Shown piece after piece: positions 45,582 through 55,320 of a stretch of 64,000 nt of DNA; position 1 is the stretch's first letter; each line of letters starts with the position of its first letter. The notes under the pieces were generated by a model that worked only from the letters and a program-made list of their open reading frames with translations, made no database searches and was not told the origin of the DNA. This stretch comes from Anabaena sp051781005. GTDB lineage: Bacteria > Cyanobacteriota > Cyanobacteriia > Cyanobacteriales > Nostocaceae. The stretch is taken from contig NZ_JBPWOA010000026.1 in NCBI RefSeq assembly GCF_051781005.1, forward strand, positions 347,397 to 411,396, in the 5' to 3' direction. Position numbers and translations under genes: made by a program.

Positions 45582-45750
45582 ACCCAAGAAATTCTCTTGC
45601 TAGTTATTCTCAAAACAACAATATTTGTGACAATTACGCTAGAATTATTAAAGGTTCGTTACAGAATCGGCAAATCATCCCCAATTCTGTTACAACAGCC
45701 AAACATTTAGCTACTAATTCTAAAAACACTAAAGTTCACATAAACTCTCT

Positions 45751-47541
45751 ATGACGCTCCCAATTCGTAACGTCGCCATCATCGCTCACGTTGACCACGG
45801 TAAAACCACCTTGGTTGATGCTCTCCTCAAACAGTCCGGCATTTTCCGTGAAGGTGAAGACGTTCCGGATTGCGTCATGGACTCCAACGCGTTGGAGAGA
45901 GAAAGAGGGATTACAATTCTTTCTAAAAATACAGCGGTTCGCTACAAAGAAACCCTGATCAATATTGTTGATACCCCTGGACACGCTGACTTCGGTGGTG
46001 AAGTAGAACGGGTACTCGGCATGGTTGACGGTTGTCTGCTCATTGTCGATGCTAACGAAGGCCCCATGCCCCAAACTCGCTTTGTGTTGAAAAAAGCGTT
46101 GGAAAAAGGTCTGCGTCCTATCGTCGTTATTAACAAAATCGACCGTGGACAAGCTGACCCTCACGTTGCTGTTGATAAAGTCTTGGATCTGTTCTTGGAA
46201 TTAGGAGCAGATGAAGACCAGTGCGACTTTAAGTATCTGTTTGCTTCCGGTATGGCTGGTTTCGCTAAAGAAACTTTGGAAGCAGAAGGGGTAGATATGC
46301 AGCCCCTATTTGATGCAATTCTTCGCCACGTACCTGCACCAGTGGGAGATCCTAACAAACCTCTGCAATTGCAAGTTACCACCCTAGATTATTCTGAATA
46401 TCTAGGACGGATTATCATTGGTAAAATCCACAATGGTACTATCCGTGCCGGACAACAAGCTGCTTTGGTGGTAGAAGATGGCAGCATTGTGAAGGGTAAA
46501 ATCACCAAGTTGATGGGATTTGAAGGCTTGAAGCGGGTAGACATGGAAGAAGCTACCGCTGGTTATATTGTGGCTGTGGCTGGTTTTGCTGATGCTTACA
46601 TTGGTGAAACAATTACAGATCCTAATGAACCCCTAGCTTTACCATTAATTAAGGTAGATGAACCAACTTTACAAATGACCTTCTGGGTGAATGATTCACC
46701 TTTTGCTGGTCAAGAAGGTAAATTGGTAACTTCTCGGCAAATTCGCGATCGCTTGTTCCGTGAGTTAGAAACCAACGTGGCGTTGCGTGTTGAAGAAACC
46801 GACTCACCAGATAAATTCCTGGTTTCTGGTCGGGGTGAATTACACTTGGGTATCTTAATCGAAACCATGCGTCGTGAAGGTTTTGAGTTTCAAGTATCTC
46901 AGCCTCAAGTAATTTACCGCACAGTTAACGGTCATCCTTGCGAACCTTTTGAACTTCTTGCTTTAGACGTTCCTGCTGATGCAGTTGGTAGCTGTATTGA
47001 GCGTTTGGGACAACGGAAAGCGGAAATGCAAGATATGCAGCCTGGTGGAGGCGATCGCACTCAACTAGAGTTTATTGTTCCCGCCCGTGGTTTGATTGGT
47101 TTCCGTGGTGAATTCATGCGGATGACTCGTGGTGAAGGCATCATGAACCACAGTTTCCTTGATTATCGTCAACTTTCTGGGGATATTGAAGCCCGGAATA
47201 AAGGCGTTTTAATCTCCTTTGAAGAAGGTGTTTCTACCTTCTACGCCATGAAAAACTCTGAAGATAGAGGCGCATTCTTTATCAGTCCAGGAACCAAGGT
47301 TTACAGAGGCATGATTATTGGTGAACATAATCGTCCCCAAGACTTGGAATTGAACGTTTGTAAAACCAAGCAATTGACCAACCACCGTGCAGCTGGTGGT
47401 GATGAACTTGTCCAGTTACAAACACCAATAGACATGAGTTTGGAACGAGCATTGGAATACATCGCTCAAGATGAATTGGTGGAAGTTACACCTGAATCTA
47501 TCCGTCTCCGCAAGATGTCTAAGAAATTGGTGAAACGGTAA
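45751..47541 (+). CDS. typA: Ribosome-associated GTPase TypA/BipA
   Basis: Translational GTPase of 596 residues, full length for the family, acting on the 70S ribosome during stress and in ribosome assembly. G-domain motifs: AHVDHGKTTL (G1), ERGITI (G2), DTPGHADF (G3), NKIDR (G4). Domains II, III, V and the TypA-specific C-terminal domain (RGLIGFRGEFM, KGVLISFEEG, TKQLTNHRAAGGD) are all present. It is preceded by the toxin-antitoxin pair and followed by a strong hairpin terminator. Confidence 0.96.
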   Translation: MTLPIRNVAIIAHVDHGKTTLVDALLKQSGIFREGEDVPDCVMDSNALERERGITILSKNTAVRYKETLINIVDTPGHADFGGEVERVLGMVDGCLLIVDANEGPMPQTRFVLKKALEKGLRPIVVINKIDRGQADPHVAVDKVLDLFLELGADEDQCDFKYLFASGMAGFAKETLEAEGVDMQPLFDAILRHVPAPVGDPNKPLQLQVTTLDYSEYLGRIIIGKIHNGTIRAGQQAALVVEDGSIVKGKITKLMGFEGLKRVDMEEATAGYIVAVAGFADAYIGETITDPNEPLALPLIKVDEPTLQMTFWVNDSPFAGQEGKLVTSRQIRDRLFRELETNVALRVEETDSPDKFLVSGRGELHLGILIETMRREGFEFQVSQPQVIYRTVNGHPCEPFELLALDVPADAVGSCIERLGQRKAEMQDMQPGGGDRTQLEFIVPARGLIGFRGEFMRMTRGEGIMNHSFLDYRQLSGDIEARNKGVLISFEEGVSTFYAMKNSEDRGAFFISPGTKVYRGMIIGEHNRPQDLELNVCKTKQLTNHRAAGGDELVQLQTPIDMSLERALEYIAQDELVEVTPESIRLRKMSKKLVKR

Positions 47542-47548
47542 TCCGTAG

Positions 47549-47576
47549 GGGTGGGGAAACCCCACCCTCTTTCTTT
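47549..47576 (+). terminator. Rho-independent terminator of typA
   Basis: Stem GGGTGGGG (47549-47556; includes one bulged option) pairs with CCCCACCC (47560-47567) across an AAA loop, followed by the T-rich TCTTTCTTT. It begins eight bases after the typA stop codon. The rest of the gap to 47868 holds no gene; it has a GCAGAGACGCGGAGACACAG module. Confidence 0.85.
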
Positions 47577-47868
47577 AATCAGCGGTTAATCAATTTTGCT
47601 TATATCAGTTTTTAGAAAATTTGTAGACTTAACGGTTTTTGCAATAAGCAGCCTATATTTCCAATATTCTTGACACTATTCTCAATAATTTTACGAAGTT
47701 TGGTTTTTTCAGCCATTGATATTGACATAGGATATTTTTTCTGGTAATTTTATTTAAAATCCCAAGGCATTGATATGGGGTTATAAAAGCTCTTTTTCAC
47801 GCAGAGACGCGGAGACACAGAGAGAAAAAGATTGAATACTTACGAACTATACCCAAAATAAAAACCTG

Positions 47869-48459
47869 ATGATAAAAAATATTAGGTTAACAGAAGGAAA
47901 AATCATTTTTCCACAAACCATTACTTTAGAGGAGTTTTTCAAACTTCCCTATATTGAAGAATCACCAGCTTGGGAATATATTAACGGAGAAGCAATTCAA
48001 AAACCAATGGGTGGTGGTAAACACAGTCTTTTACAAAAGCGTTTAGTTGCAGTGATTGATCAATTGGGAAGTAACTATGAAGCCTTTCCTGAATTGCGCT
48101 GTACCTGCGGTAATCGTTCAGTTGTTCCGGATGTGGTGGTAATTTCTACTAATCAAATACCATTGGATGACAGCGGAGATATTATCAGCAGTGGTATTGA
48201 TTTTGCACCTCCTTGGATAATAGAAATTCTTTCTCCGGCACAAAGTCAAACTAAAGTAACTGGCAATATTTTACATTGTTTGAGAAATGGCAGTCAACTA
48301 GGATGGTTAATAGATCCCAGTGAACGCTCTATTTTAGTTTATCAACCTAATTCTTTGCCAGATTTGTTAACAGGAAAAGACATTTTACCAGTTTTAGAAG
48401 ATTTGAATTTGATTCTGAGTGTTGATGAAGTATTTGCTTGGTTACAGCGAAAAAATTAA
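47869..48459 (+). CDS. Uma2-family restriction-like endonuclease domain protein (1)
   Basis: DUF820/Uma2 protein of 196 residues with a PD-(D/E)XK-like fold: LEEFFKLPY and WEYINGEAIQKP at the start, VVPDVVVISTN and WIIEILSPAQS for the active-site strands, and WLIDPSERSILVYQ. These proteins are abundant in cyanobacteria, and their function is poorly known. It lies 61 bases before a second Uma2 gene. The two are different subfamilies, not recent duplicates. Confidence 0.88.
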   Translation: MIKNIRLTEGKIIFPQTITLEEFFKLPYIEESPAWEYINGEAIQKPMGGGKHSLLQKRLVAVIDQLGSNYEAFPELRCTCGNRSVVPDVVVISTNQIPLDDSGDIISSGIDFAPPWIIEILSPAQSQTKVTGNILHCLRNGSQLGWLIDPSERSILVYQPNSLPDLLTGKDILPVLEDLNLILSVDEVFAWLQRKN

Positions 48460-48526
48460 TACATCTTTAAGTCAAGATCAGAAATAGTCTCACATAAATT
48501 TTAAAACAAAAAAATAAGGAGTGGAA

Positions 48527-49171
48527 ATGATGTTGTTGGAATTAAAGCGCATTCATGTACCCCCTGGACAAAGAGTTTTATTGGAAGATGTCACTTGGAC
48601 AGAGTTAGAAGCAATTCTGGAAGAATTAGGAGAACATCGTGCTGCACGAATTGCTTATGATAGGGGAATGTTAGAAATTATGGCACCATTACCAGAACAT
48701 GAAGATGACAAAGAAATCATTAGCGATTTAGTTAAGGTATTGTTGGAAGAATTGGATATTGAATTTAGATGTCTTGGTTCTACAACTTTTAAAAATCAAT
48801 TTATGGAAAAGGGGATAGAACCTGATCAATGTTTTTATATTAAAAATGAGGCTTTAATTCGTGGGAAAAAGCGATTAGATTTAACAATTGATCCTCCTCC
48901 AGATTTAGCTTTGGAAATTGATATTACTTCCCGGACTCATACAAATATATATCAAGCTTTACAAGTTCCTGAGTTGTGGAGGTTTGAGAAGGCTAAACTG
49001 CAAATTAATATTTTAGAAGATGGGAATTATGTTGAGTCTCAGTCAAGTTTGAATTTCCCCGGTTTACCTTTGATTGAAGTGATTCCTCAATATCTTGAGC
49101 AAAGTAAAACTGCGGGGAGAAATGCGACGCTTAAAGCTTTTCGGAGTTGGGTAAGACAGCTACAGTTATAA
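48527..49171 (+). CDS. Uma2-family endonuclease-like protein (2)
   Basis: DUF820/Uma2 protein of about 214 residues. Key segments: TWTELEAILEELGEHR, AYDRGMLEIMAPLPEHED, GIEPDQCFYIKN, PDLALEIDITS, and VPELWRFEKAKL. The open frame starts with GTG at 48521, but that GTG is part of the AAGGAG ribosome-binding site. An ATG at 48527 or 48530 is the better start, with spacing of five to eight bases. The active-site Asp and Glu are present. Function is unknown beyond the nuclease-like fold. Confidence 0.87.
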   Translation: MMLLELKRIHVPPGQRVLLEDVTWTELEAILEELGEHRAARIAYDRGMLEIMAPLPEHEDDKEIISDLVKVLLEELDIEFRCLGSTTFKNQFMEKGIEPDQCFYIKNEALIRGKKRLDLTIDPPPDLALEIDITSRTHTNIYQALQVPELWRFEKAKLQINILEDGNYVESQSSLNFPGLPLIEVIPQYLEQSKTAGRNATLKAFRSWVRQLQL

Positions 49172-49203
49172 TTAAGAATATTTCTAATATGAAAGGTTAG
49201 GCT

Positions 49204-49524
49204 ATGAATCAGCGACTGGTTGATTCCCTTGTGCAAGTAATTGAAGCACTTTCCCCAGAAGAAAGAAAACTTTTAGAAAGTCGTCTCAAACTCAATGCTG
49301 TACAGCAAACACCGGGAATTTGTGGTGGACATCCTCGAATTCGGAATACACGCATTCCTGTCTGGACGTTGGTTTCGTTTCGTCAGCAGGGAGCAAATGA
49401 TGCAGAATTACTGCAAAATTATCCTAGCCTCACACATGAAGACCTTATAGCGGCGTGGAACTATTACGAACAGCATCGTTCGGAAATTGATATCATCATC
49501 ACTTCCCAAAATGAGGATGATTGA
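49204..49524 (+). CDS. DUF433 antitoxin
   Basis: Protein of 106 residues with a C-terminal DUF433 winged-helix domain: GICGGHPRIRNTRIPVWTL, then QQGANDAELLQNYPSLT. DUF433 proteins are VapB-like antitoxins that usually precede a DUF5615 toxin. Here the stop codon overlaps the start of the next gene (TGATG), as in an intact pair. However, the toxin is truncated, so the antitoxin may be an orphan. Confidence 0.88.
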   Translation: MNQRLVDSLVQVIEALSPEERKLLESRLKLNAVQQTPGICGGHPRIRNTRIPVWTLVSFRQQGANDAELLQNYPSLTHEDLIAAWNYYEQHRSEIDIIITSQNEDD

Positions 49525-49688
49525 TGTTGAGATTGTATTCTGATGAGAACTTTCCTCTAGAAATTGTTCGACAATTACGGCTGATTCAATATGATGTGCT
49601 TACCTCCTATGAAGCAGGACAAGCTCAAATACTGTATAGTTGTTTGAGTGAAAATCCAGATTTTGCTAATCGGCTAATTAGAATTTAA
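49524..49688 (+). pseudogene. Truncated DUF5615 PIN-like toxin remnant
   Basis: An open frame of 54 codons starts MLRLYSDENFPLEIVRQL and continues QYDVLTSYEAGQAQ, a clear match to the first 35 residues of DUF5615 toxins, which normally run to about 110. After that the sequence jumps to ENPDFANRLIRI, which resembles the family C-terminus. An internal deletion therefore seems to have removed the centre, including later acidic residues. It overlaps the antitoxin stop by one base. Function is probably lost. Confidence 0.75.
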
Positions 49689-49886
49689 AAAAATAATCAA
49701 CAGAAATCGGGAATACAGGTTTTCATTTACCAAGAATACAAGAGATAGCTGATTATTTACCTTGTTCTCAGTTCTCGCACAGAGACACAAAAAGAGATTT
49801 TCATAAATAAATCGGCAATGATGATAAATCAGTCTCTGACTTTGGGAATATTTAAAATAGGAAGTTACTATAGTCAGATTTAAACA

Positions 49887-50934
49887 ATGGATTTGGTAAA
49901 TTTAAAGCCAACTGGTACAGGTTGGGAATTTGCAACTGAGGCTGATTTAGAAGATTTTGTTTGGGCTAATTTAAAGCACCTATTCGGATTAACTCCCCTG
50001 AAGCGTCAATATTTTGTCAATGGACAATATTGTGATATTTTAGCTTTGGGCAAAAATCAGCAGTTAGTCGTACTGGAATTGAAAAATATTGAAGATAGAT
50101 ATATTATTCAGCAGCTAACTCGATATTATCACGCGCTACAGGAGGAAAAACCTTTTGCAGATGAGGTTGACTATCAGAAGCCAATAGAACTGATAGCGAT
50201 TACACCTAATTTTCATCGGGATAATTTTACAGATAGAATTTATAATCATCTATCTATTCGATTTTTTGAATTTGCTATTTTAGCAGATGATATTAGCTAT
50301 TTTCTAGAGTTGAAAGATTTAGATAATCATAAATTTTTTAAAATCAATATTCCCTATCAGCAGCAAAAAAAATAGTAATGAAGATATACCCCCACCTTCC
50401 AGAGCATTAATTAACCGTCTCTCTAAATGTGAAAAGTCGAGTGAAAAAGAGAGAGAAGCTGTTTTGCGAATTCGTCAAAAAATTCTGAGTTTTGATCACC
50501 GGATGCAAGAAAATGTGAATGGTAATGTGATTGAATATGGAAAAGGGAAAAATAAGAAATGTGCAGAGTTCTATTTTTGCAATCCAGGTTCCCCCTACTA
50601 TGGAAGACCTAATTTATTTTTAAGATTACCAGATCCAGAACCTTGGAGGAAAACAACAATAATGAGAATGTATATCTTAACTAATGAAGATTGGGATACA
50701 TTTACTGGAATGATTAACTATCCTAGAGCTTTTATTTCCAGTAAACATAAACTGAGTACATTCTATAACTATCCAGTTTTTATAGATTCAATCAAAAGGC
50801 ATAAAACAAACTTTCCATCATTGGATAAAGCCAATATTTGCTATCAAAGTTATGAAAAAATCATCAACAGTAAAACTAACTCTCTAGATTTATTAGTGGA
50901 TATTGCGTTGGACACTTGGTTAAAAAGGTTATAA
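49887..50934 (+). pseudogene. NucS-like PD-(D/E)XK nuclease gene, frameshifted at an A8 run
   Basis: Two adjacent open frames make one gene. The first (49887-50375, 162 residues) holds the nuclease domain: TEADLEDFVW, GQYCDILALG, LVVLELKNIED. It ends at a TAG right after eight A residues (50365-50372). The second (to 50934) starts without a ribosome-binding site, in frame +1. If one A is removed, the reading continues without a stop as QQKNSNEDIPPPSRALINRL into the second frame, giving about 348 residues. The C-terminal part is of unknown function. This is a true mutation, a sequencing slip, or slippage-based expression. Confidence 0.82.
50365..50372 (+). other. A8 homopolymer at the frameshift
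   Basis: Eight A residues mark the junction of the two frames of the NucS-like gene. A7 would restore a single frame. Runs of this length are prone to polymerase slippage. Confidence 0.8.
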
Positions 50935-51101
50935 ATGAAATATTCATAGTTTGTAGGGTGGTTTAGGCACGTAAAAAACCATAAATTCTTCACTATCTCA
51001 ACTCGTTTTATTCTTGAACCAAACAACTCAATCAGCTTCACTGCTAAAATCCAACTAATTAAAACCTAAATTTTCACAGATTCAGATAAAAACGAATATA
51101 T

Positions 51102-51545
51102 TTAAGGTAAATAATTATCATCTAACAACTGGACTAAAGTGTAATGACATTTTTCTGGTAAAATAGTCAAATTAGTTTTGATTTTCACAAAATCAACCGC
51201 ACTTTGATAAATATTTTCTAAATCATCCTGTAACTTATTTATTAAATTTGTCGTTAGATGATTATTTAAGTCATATCTAAAAGTCTTGATTTCTCCAATC
51301 CAATGACGATAGTTTCTTTCATATTCTACCTGCCAATATTGAAGTAATAATAAATGAATGATGATTTGCCTTAAAAGACTTTTGGCTTTAGCTAAATCTC
51401 TTTTCCCCAAGCTGATTAACTCCTCAATTAAGTTTTCTATATCAAGTTGATTAAATTGTCTTTGTTTTAACAATTCAATAGTTTCTTCTAACCATAAGTT
51501 TTCATCGCTTTCATAGAGTTGTTTTAAATTAGTAATAATTGTCAT
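51102..51545 (-). CDS. DUF29 family protein
   Basis: Protein of 147 residues matching the all-helical DUF29 family common in cyanobacteria: LYESDENLWLEETIELL, NLIEELISLGKRD and a middle LLLLQYWQVEYE. The function is unknown. It is monocistronic, with a divergent spacing of about 170 bases to the nuclease pseudogene's end on the other strand. Confidence 0.88.
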   Translation of the reverse strand: MTIITNLKQLYESDENLWLEETIELLKQRQFNQLDIENLIEELISLGKRDLAKAKSLLRQIIIHLLLLQYWQVEYERNYRHWIGEIKTFRYDLNNHLTTNLINKLQDDLENIYQSAVDFVKIKTNLTILPEKCHYTLVQLLDDNYLP

Positions 51546-51659
51546 AACTTCACACTTCCCTTATCTTCAATATAATCATACCTCTTAATCTCTCTCTGTG
51601 CCTCTGCGTCTCTGCGTGAAATAAAAAAATTGTTTCATTTACCCAAAAATTGCTGTAAT

Positions 51660-52454
51660 CTAATTATCAACAATCTCTAAATCAGCAACAATGCCAAAAT
51701 GATCAGAAGGATAAAGATAACGGTTATTTGCTGCTGGTTGATTGAGAATTACTCGACAATCTCTAACTTGTAAATGCTGATTAATAAAAATATAATCTAA
51801 AGTTCCCTTCCACAGTTTCCAACTCCTATTAAAAATTAACGTTCTCCAAAATTGTCTGATTCGTTTTTTCCAACTAATTTGATCTAAAGGTGTGGGACAA
51901 GTATATTCTGGTTCTTGTCCATGATAAACTTGATATGCTGATTGATATTTTTCCTTAACTAATGCAATTCCTGATGTTTCAGGAGTACCATTAAAATCTC
52001 CCACTGATATAACCGGCATTGTATCAGGAAGTTCTGATAACCAATCTAACATCATTTGTATTTGTTTATTGCGTTTTTTGTGAGAACCGGGATGCCAAAA
52101 ATAATGACCGTTACAAATTACTATTGATTTATTATCATCTAACTTAATTTGTGCATATTGGGCTATTCTTCCCTGATGTTCTAAATTTAGTGCTGCTGTT
52201 TTTTCAATTGGATAACGGCTGAGAATAGCTAAACCAAATGGTAAATCACTATTACATAATTCCTTGGGTACAGATTTATAAATATGAGGCATATTTAATT
52301 GTTCTGCTATCCAAGCAGCTGTATCTTCTGATAAACTCACTTCTTGTAATGCAAGAATATCAGGACTTTCGGCTTTGAGTCCCGCTATTAATAATTCTCG
52401 GCGTTGTGTCCAATAATTCAGTTTAAATAGAATGTTAATTGTGATAACTTTCAT
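51660..52454 (-). CDS. Endonuclease/exonuclease/phosphatase (EEP) family hydrolase
   Basis: Protein of 264 residues with the DNase I-like EEP fold: ITINILF, ILALQEVSL (catalytic Glu), NGHYFWHPGSHKK (His), VISVGDFNGTPE (Asp-Asn) and the final SDHFGIVADLEI (Asp-His). These are all the active-site elements. The longest frame starts at 52523, but MKVITINILF from the ATG at 52454 fits the family's usual start. It could hydrolyse nucleic acids, phospholipids or phosphoinositides; sequence alone does not tell. Confidence 0.88.
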   Translation of the reverse strand: MKVITINILFKLNYWTQRRELLIAGLKAESPDILALQEVSLSEDTAAWIAEQLNMPHIYKSVPKELCNSDLPFGLAILSRYPIEKTAALNLEHQGRIAQYAQIKLDDNKSIVICNGHYFWHPGSHKKRNKQIQMMLDWLSELPDTMPVISVGDFNGTPETSGIALVKEKYQSAYQVYHGQEPEYTCPTPLDQISWKKRIRQFWRTLIFNRSWKLWKGTLDYIFINQHLQVRDCRVILNQPAANNRYLYPSDHFGIVADLEIVDN

Positions 52455-52762
52455 GAGTTTATTAAAATAATCTTTGGTTCTGAGTTGCGCTTTATTGGCA
52501 ATTATAATCTGTGATTTCTGCAATTCACTGAGTTACAGCACTATTATAAACTACCATTAATTTTTAATTTTTACACAGATTATGTACATATATACTCTCT
52601 TTATTATCTATCTCCTGCTTCCCAGAATAAATTTACAAATCAAATCAGATTGCTATAGTATTTATTATGTACAGTAAAATTCTCTTGGGTTAACAAAAAA
52701 ATGGTAATAACAATATTACCCACTCTGTTCCTTATGATAGAAGGGATAGCTGGAAAATCTTT
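52455..52762. other. Intergenic stretch with no supported feature
   Basis: A+T-rich divergent region between the EEP gene and the EamA gene. No hairpin, repeat element or gene is seen. Confidence 0.5.
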
Positions 52763-53794
52763 ATGATATTGTTTTTGAGTAAGATGTTCAGCCGCTGGGT
52801 GGCGGCTAGTGTCAGGCTTCGCAATTCCACCCATCAACTTACACAAAACAATTTGCACCTTCAGGGAATTATACTGTTTATTGTCATCAACATCATTTGG
52901 GGTACAACTTTTCCACTCATTGAAAAAACAGTAGTTAGTCTTTCACCTAGTGTATTAATTGCCACGAGATTTGTAGTAGCAGCATTATTTTTTAGCGTCA
53001 ACTTGCGGCGACTAAACGCTATTTTGTTACGCGATGGTTTAATTTTGGGAATCTTATTTTTCACCTATCTAGCTACTGAAACAATTGCTCTTGAAAGTAT
53101 CCATGCTAACCAGGCATCATTTATTGTTAGTTTGAGTGCAATCTTAGTACCTCTAATGGGTTGGCTTTTTGGTCGTTACTTACCGTTGAAAACTTTCCTA
53201 GCAGCCGGACTTGCGGTTATTGGTATCGGCGTGATGTGTTGGGGAGAGGGAATATTAGGAATTGGCAATTTGTTAATGTTAGGTGATGCCTTTCTTTATG
53301 CAGTTTATACTCTAATCCTAGAAAAAGTAGCATCCCGCCACCCATCTTTATCCCTCACCAGTGTGCAGTTGTTTGTAATTGCAATTATGGGCTTAATCTG
53401 GAGCAATACAAAATTAATTGACGAATTGAAGACTATTAATGAAAACTGGGGTGTAATTCTCTATCTGGGGATAGTTGCAACGGCTCTTGTTATTTGGCTA
53501 CAAACAGTAGCTCAACGCTGGATTCGATCTGAAGAAGCAGCTTTACTCTACACCCTAGAGCCAGTATTCGCAGCTATTTTTTCGTTTTTGTTACTTGGTG
53601 AACGGCTAGGGCTAAATGGTTTCATTGGTGCAGTTTTTGTTTTAGCTGCAATAGCTTTAAGTCAACAAAAATCTCCAGATGTCGAGTCGAATACAAAGGT
53701 TGATGTCAGCAAGGCAATATTGCCTGTTTTGGTTATCTCTGAGGAAAAACATAAAAAATTAACTAGGTTAGGATTTTTAGATGATCTAACTTAA
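52763..53794 (+). CDS. EamA/DMT-family transporter (2)
   Basis: Ten-helix drug/metabolite transporter of 343 residues. Repeat one starts LFIVINIIWGTTFPLIEK, and repeat two ends with the LEPVFAAIFSFLLLGERLGLNG motif typical of EamA proteins. The first 30 residues are hydrophilic, and a downstream ATG at 52787 is an alternative start. The substrate is unknown. It differs from the transporter at 11977-13050 and stands alone. Confidence 0.88.
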   Translation: MILFLSKMFSRWVAASVRLRNSTHQLTQNNLHLQGIILFIVINIIWGTTFPLIEKTVVSLSPSVLIATRFVVAALFFSVNLRRLNAILLRDGLILGILFFTYLATETIALESIHANQASFIVSLSAILVPLMGWLFGRYLPLKTFLAAGLAVIGIGVMCWGEGILGIGNLLMLGDAFLYAVYTLILEKVASRHPSLSLTSVQLFVIAIMGLIWSNTKLIDELKTINENWGVILYLGIVATALVIWLQTVAQRWIRSEEAALLYTLEPVFAAIFSFLLLGERLGLNGFIGAVFVLAAIALSQQKSPDVESNTKVDVSKAILPVLVISEEKHKKLTRLGFLDDLT

Positions 53795-53957
53795 TCCAAG
53801 TTGCTAGTTTTTAGGGTTGGTTATGACTAACCCACCCTAAATTTTAAAATTTCTGAATTCATTCAAATCCTGTACATTTCAATTATTTTTAAGTTAAAAA
53901 AGAAACTGTTGACAAAGCTGATAAAACTTGCTTTCTTCCCTTCTGTCTCCTTACACT

Positions 53958-55118
53958 ATGAAAATCACCAAAAACATCACCAGTTGGCTAGAAATTCACG
54001 CTTCATCTCCTACCTATGGCGGTTGGGTATTAGCCGGCATTGCTATTTGTTATTTAGGCGCTGCTATCAATACGATGGCGGGCTGGTTATATGTAATTAG
54101 TGGGGTCTGTCTTGCCCTTGTGGGTGTATCCGCTTTTTTAGCACCGCGATCGCTCAAAAATCTAATTATCAAACGCTCTCCCATCCAGCCAGTCAGCGTT
54201 GGCGACGAAATCACCATTGAAATAGAAGTCCATAACCCCACCCAAAGACCTGTCACCTTATTGCAAGTTGCAGATATACTTCCCTTCATTTTAGGCAAAC
54301 CAGTCAAACAGCCAATTGACACCATTGACGCAAAAGACTCTCACCGTTGGACATATTACCACCCCACCCAACGCCGAGGATTGTACCGATGGGAAACAGT
54401 AGAATTAGCCACAGGTGCGCCTTGGGGCTTATTTTGGTGTCGTAGGCAGCGAGAATGCAAAGCTAGAGCAATTGTCTATCCCACCGTTTTACCCCTCACC
54501 AGCTGCCCCCTAGTTGATGAAATTGGGCAAGATGAACACCAAAAAAATGATCTTCGGGGAAAACCATTACTATTAGCGACAACAGGATTAGTGCGATCGC
54601 TCCGTCCTTATCGCATCGGTGATCCCACCCGTCTCATTCATTGGCGCACCAGCGCTCGTTATGGAGAATTACGAGTCAGAGAATTAGAAGTGATCACAGG
54701 TGGACAAGAAATAATTATTGCCCTTGATAGTGCAGCTAATTGGCAACAAGAACAATTTGAACAAGCAGTCATCGCCGCCGCTTCATTATATTTCTATGCC
54801 CATAGACAACAATTGCAAGTAGAACTGTGGACAGCAGCCACAGGTTTAATCAAAGGTGATATTCCCGTTCTCGAAACCTTAGCAGCAACCAACCCCTTAG
54901 AAGAAGCCAACACACCACCAGACAACTACCCCCTAATTTGGCTCACCCAAAACCCCTTAACTCTATCGAAATTACCTTTGGGCAGTCGTTGGGTTTTATG
55001 GGAGAATATAAATCCATCCTCAGAACAAGTCATAGTCAATCGAGACTATCCTGGCATCATCCTTCAAAGTGAACAAGAACTACAACTTCAGTTGCAAAAA
55101 CCATTAAGTTCACTATAG
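53958..55118 (+). CDS. DUF58 membrane-associated protein
   Basis: Protein of 386 residues with two N-terminal TM helices (AIAICYLGAAINTMAGWL and VISGVCLALVGVSAFLA), a beta-rich segment, and the DUF58 signature SLRPYRIGDPTRLIHWRTSAR followed by ELRVRELEV. A vWA-like domain follows (IALDSAANW). DUF58 proteins often work with MoxR ATPases and transglutaminase-like proteins; none is adjacent here. The longest frame begins with TTG at 53928, and the ATG at 53958 (MKITKNITSW) is preferred. Confidence 0.9.
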   Translation: MKITKNITSWLEIHASSPTYGGWVLAGIAICYLGAAINTMAGWLYVISGVCLALVGVSAFLAPRSLKNLIIKRSPIQPVSVGDEITIEIEVHNPTQRPVTLLQVADILPFILGKPVKQPIDTIDAKDSHRWTYYHPTQRRGLYRWETVELATGAPWGLFWCRRQRECKARAIVYPTVLPLTSCPLVDEIGQDEHQKNDLRGKPLLLATTGLVRSLRPYRIGDPTRLIHWRTSARYGELRVRELEVITGGQEIIIALDSAANWQQEQFEQAVIAAASLYFYAHRQQLQVELWTAATGLIKGDIPVLETLAATNPLEEANTPPDNYPLIWLTQNPLTLSKLPLGSRWVLWENINPSSEQVIVNRDYPGIILQSEQELQLQLQKPLSSL

Positions 55119-55320
55119 AAATTGATACAAAAATTAAATTAACTTCAATAAGTTCATCTTCATGGATGACACAAGTTATTTTGCTCTGGAAGAAAACCCA
55201 GCGCCTAGGCCGACGAATGTTAGCATAAATCTAGGTCAAAATTTTAAAATTCAGGTTGGGGAGATTTCCCCAGTAATAGCTCACTGAGGCTGTTGTATAA
55301 TGCAAAGAAATATTTAATTT

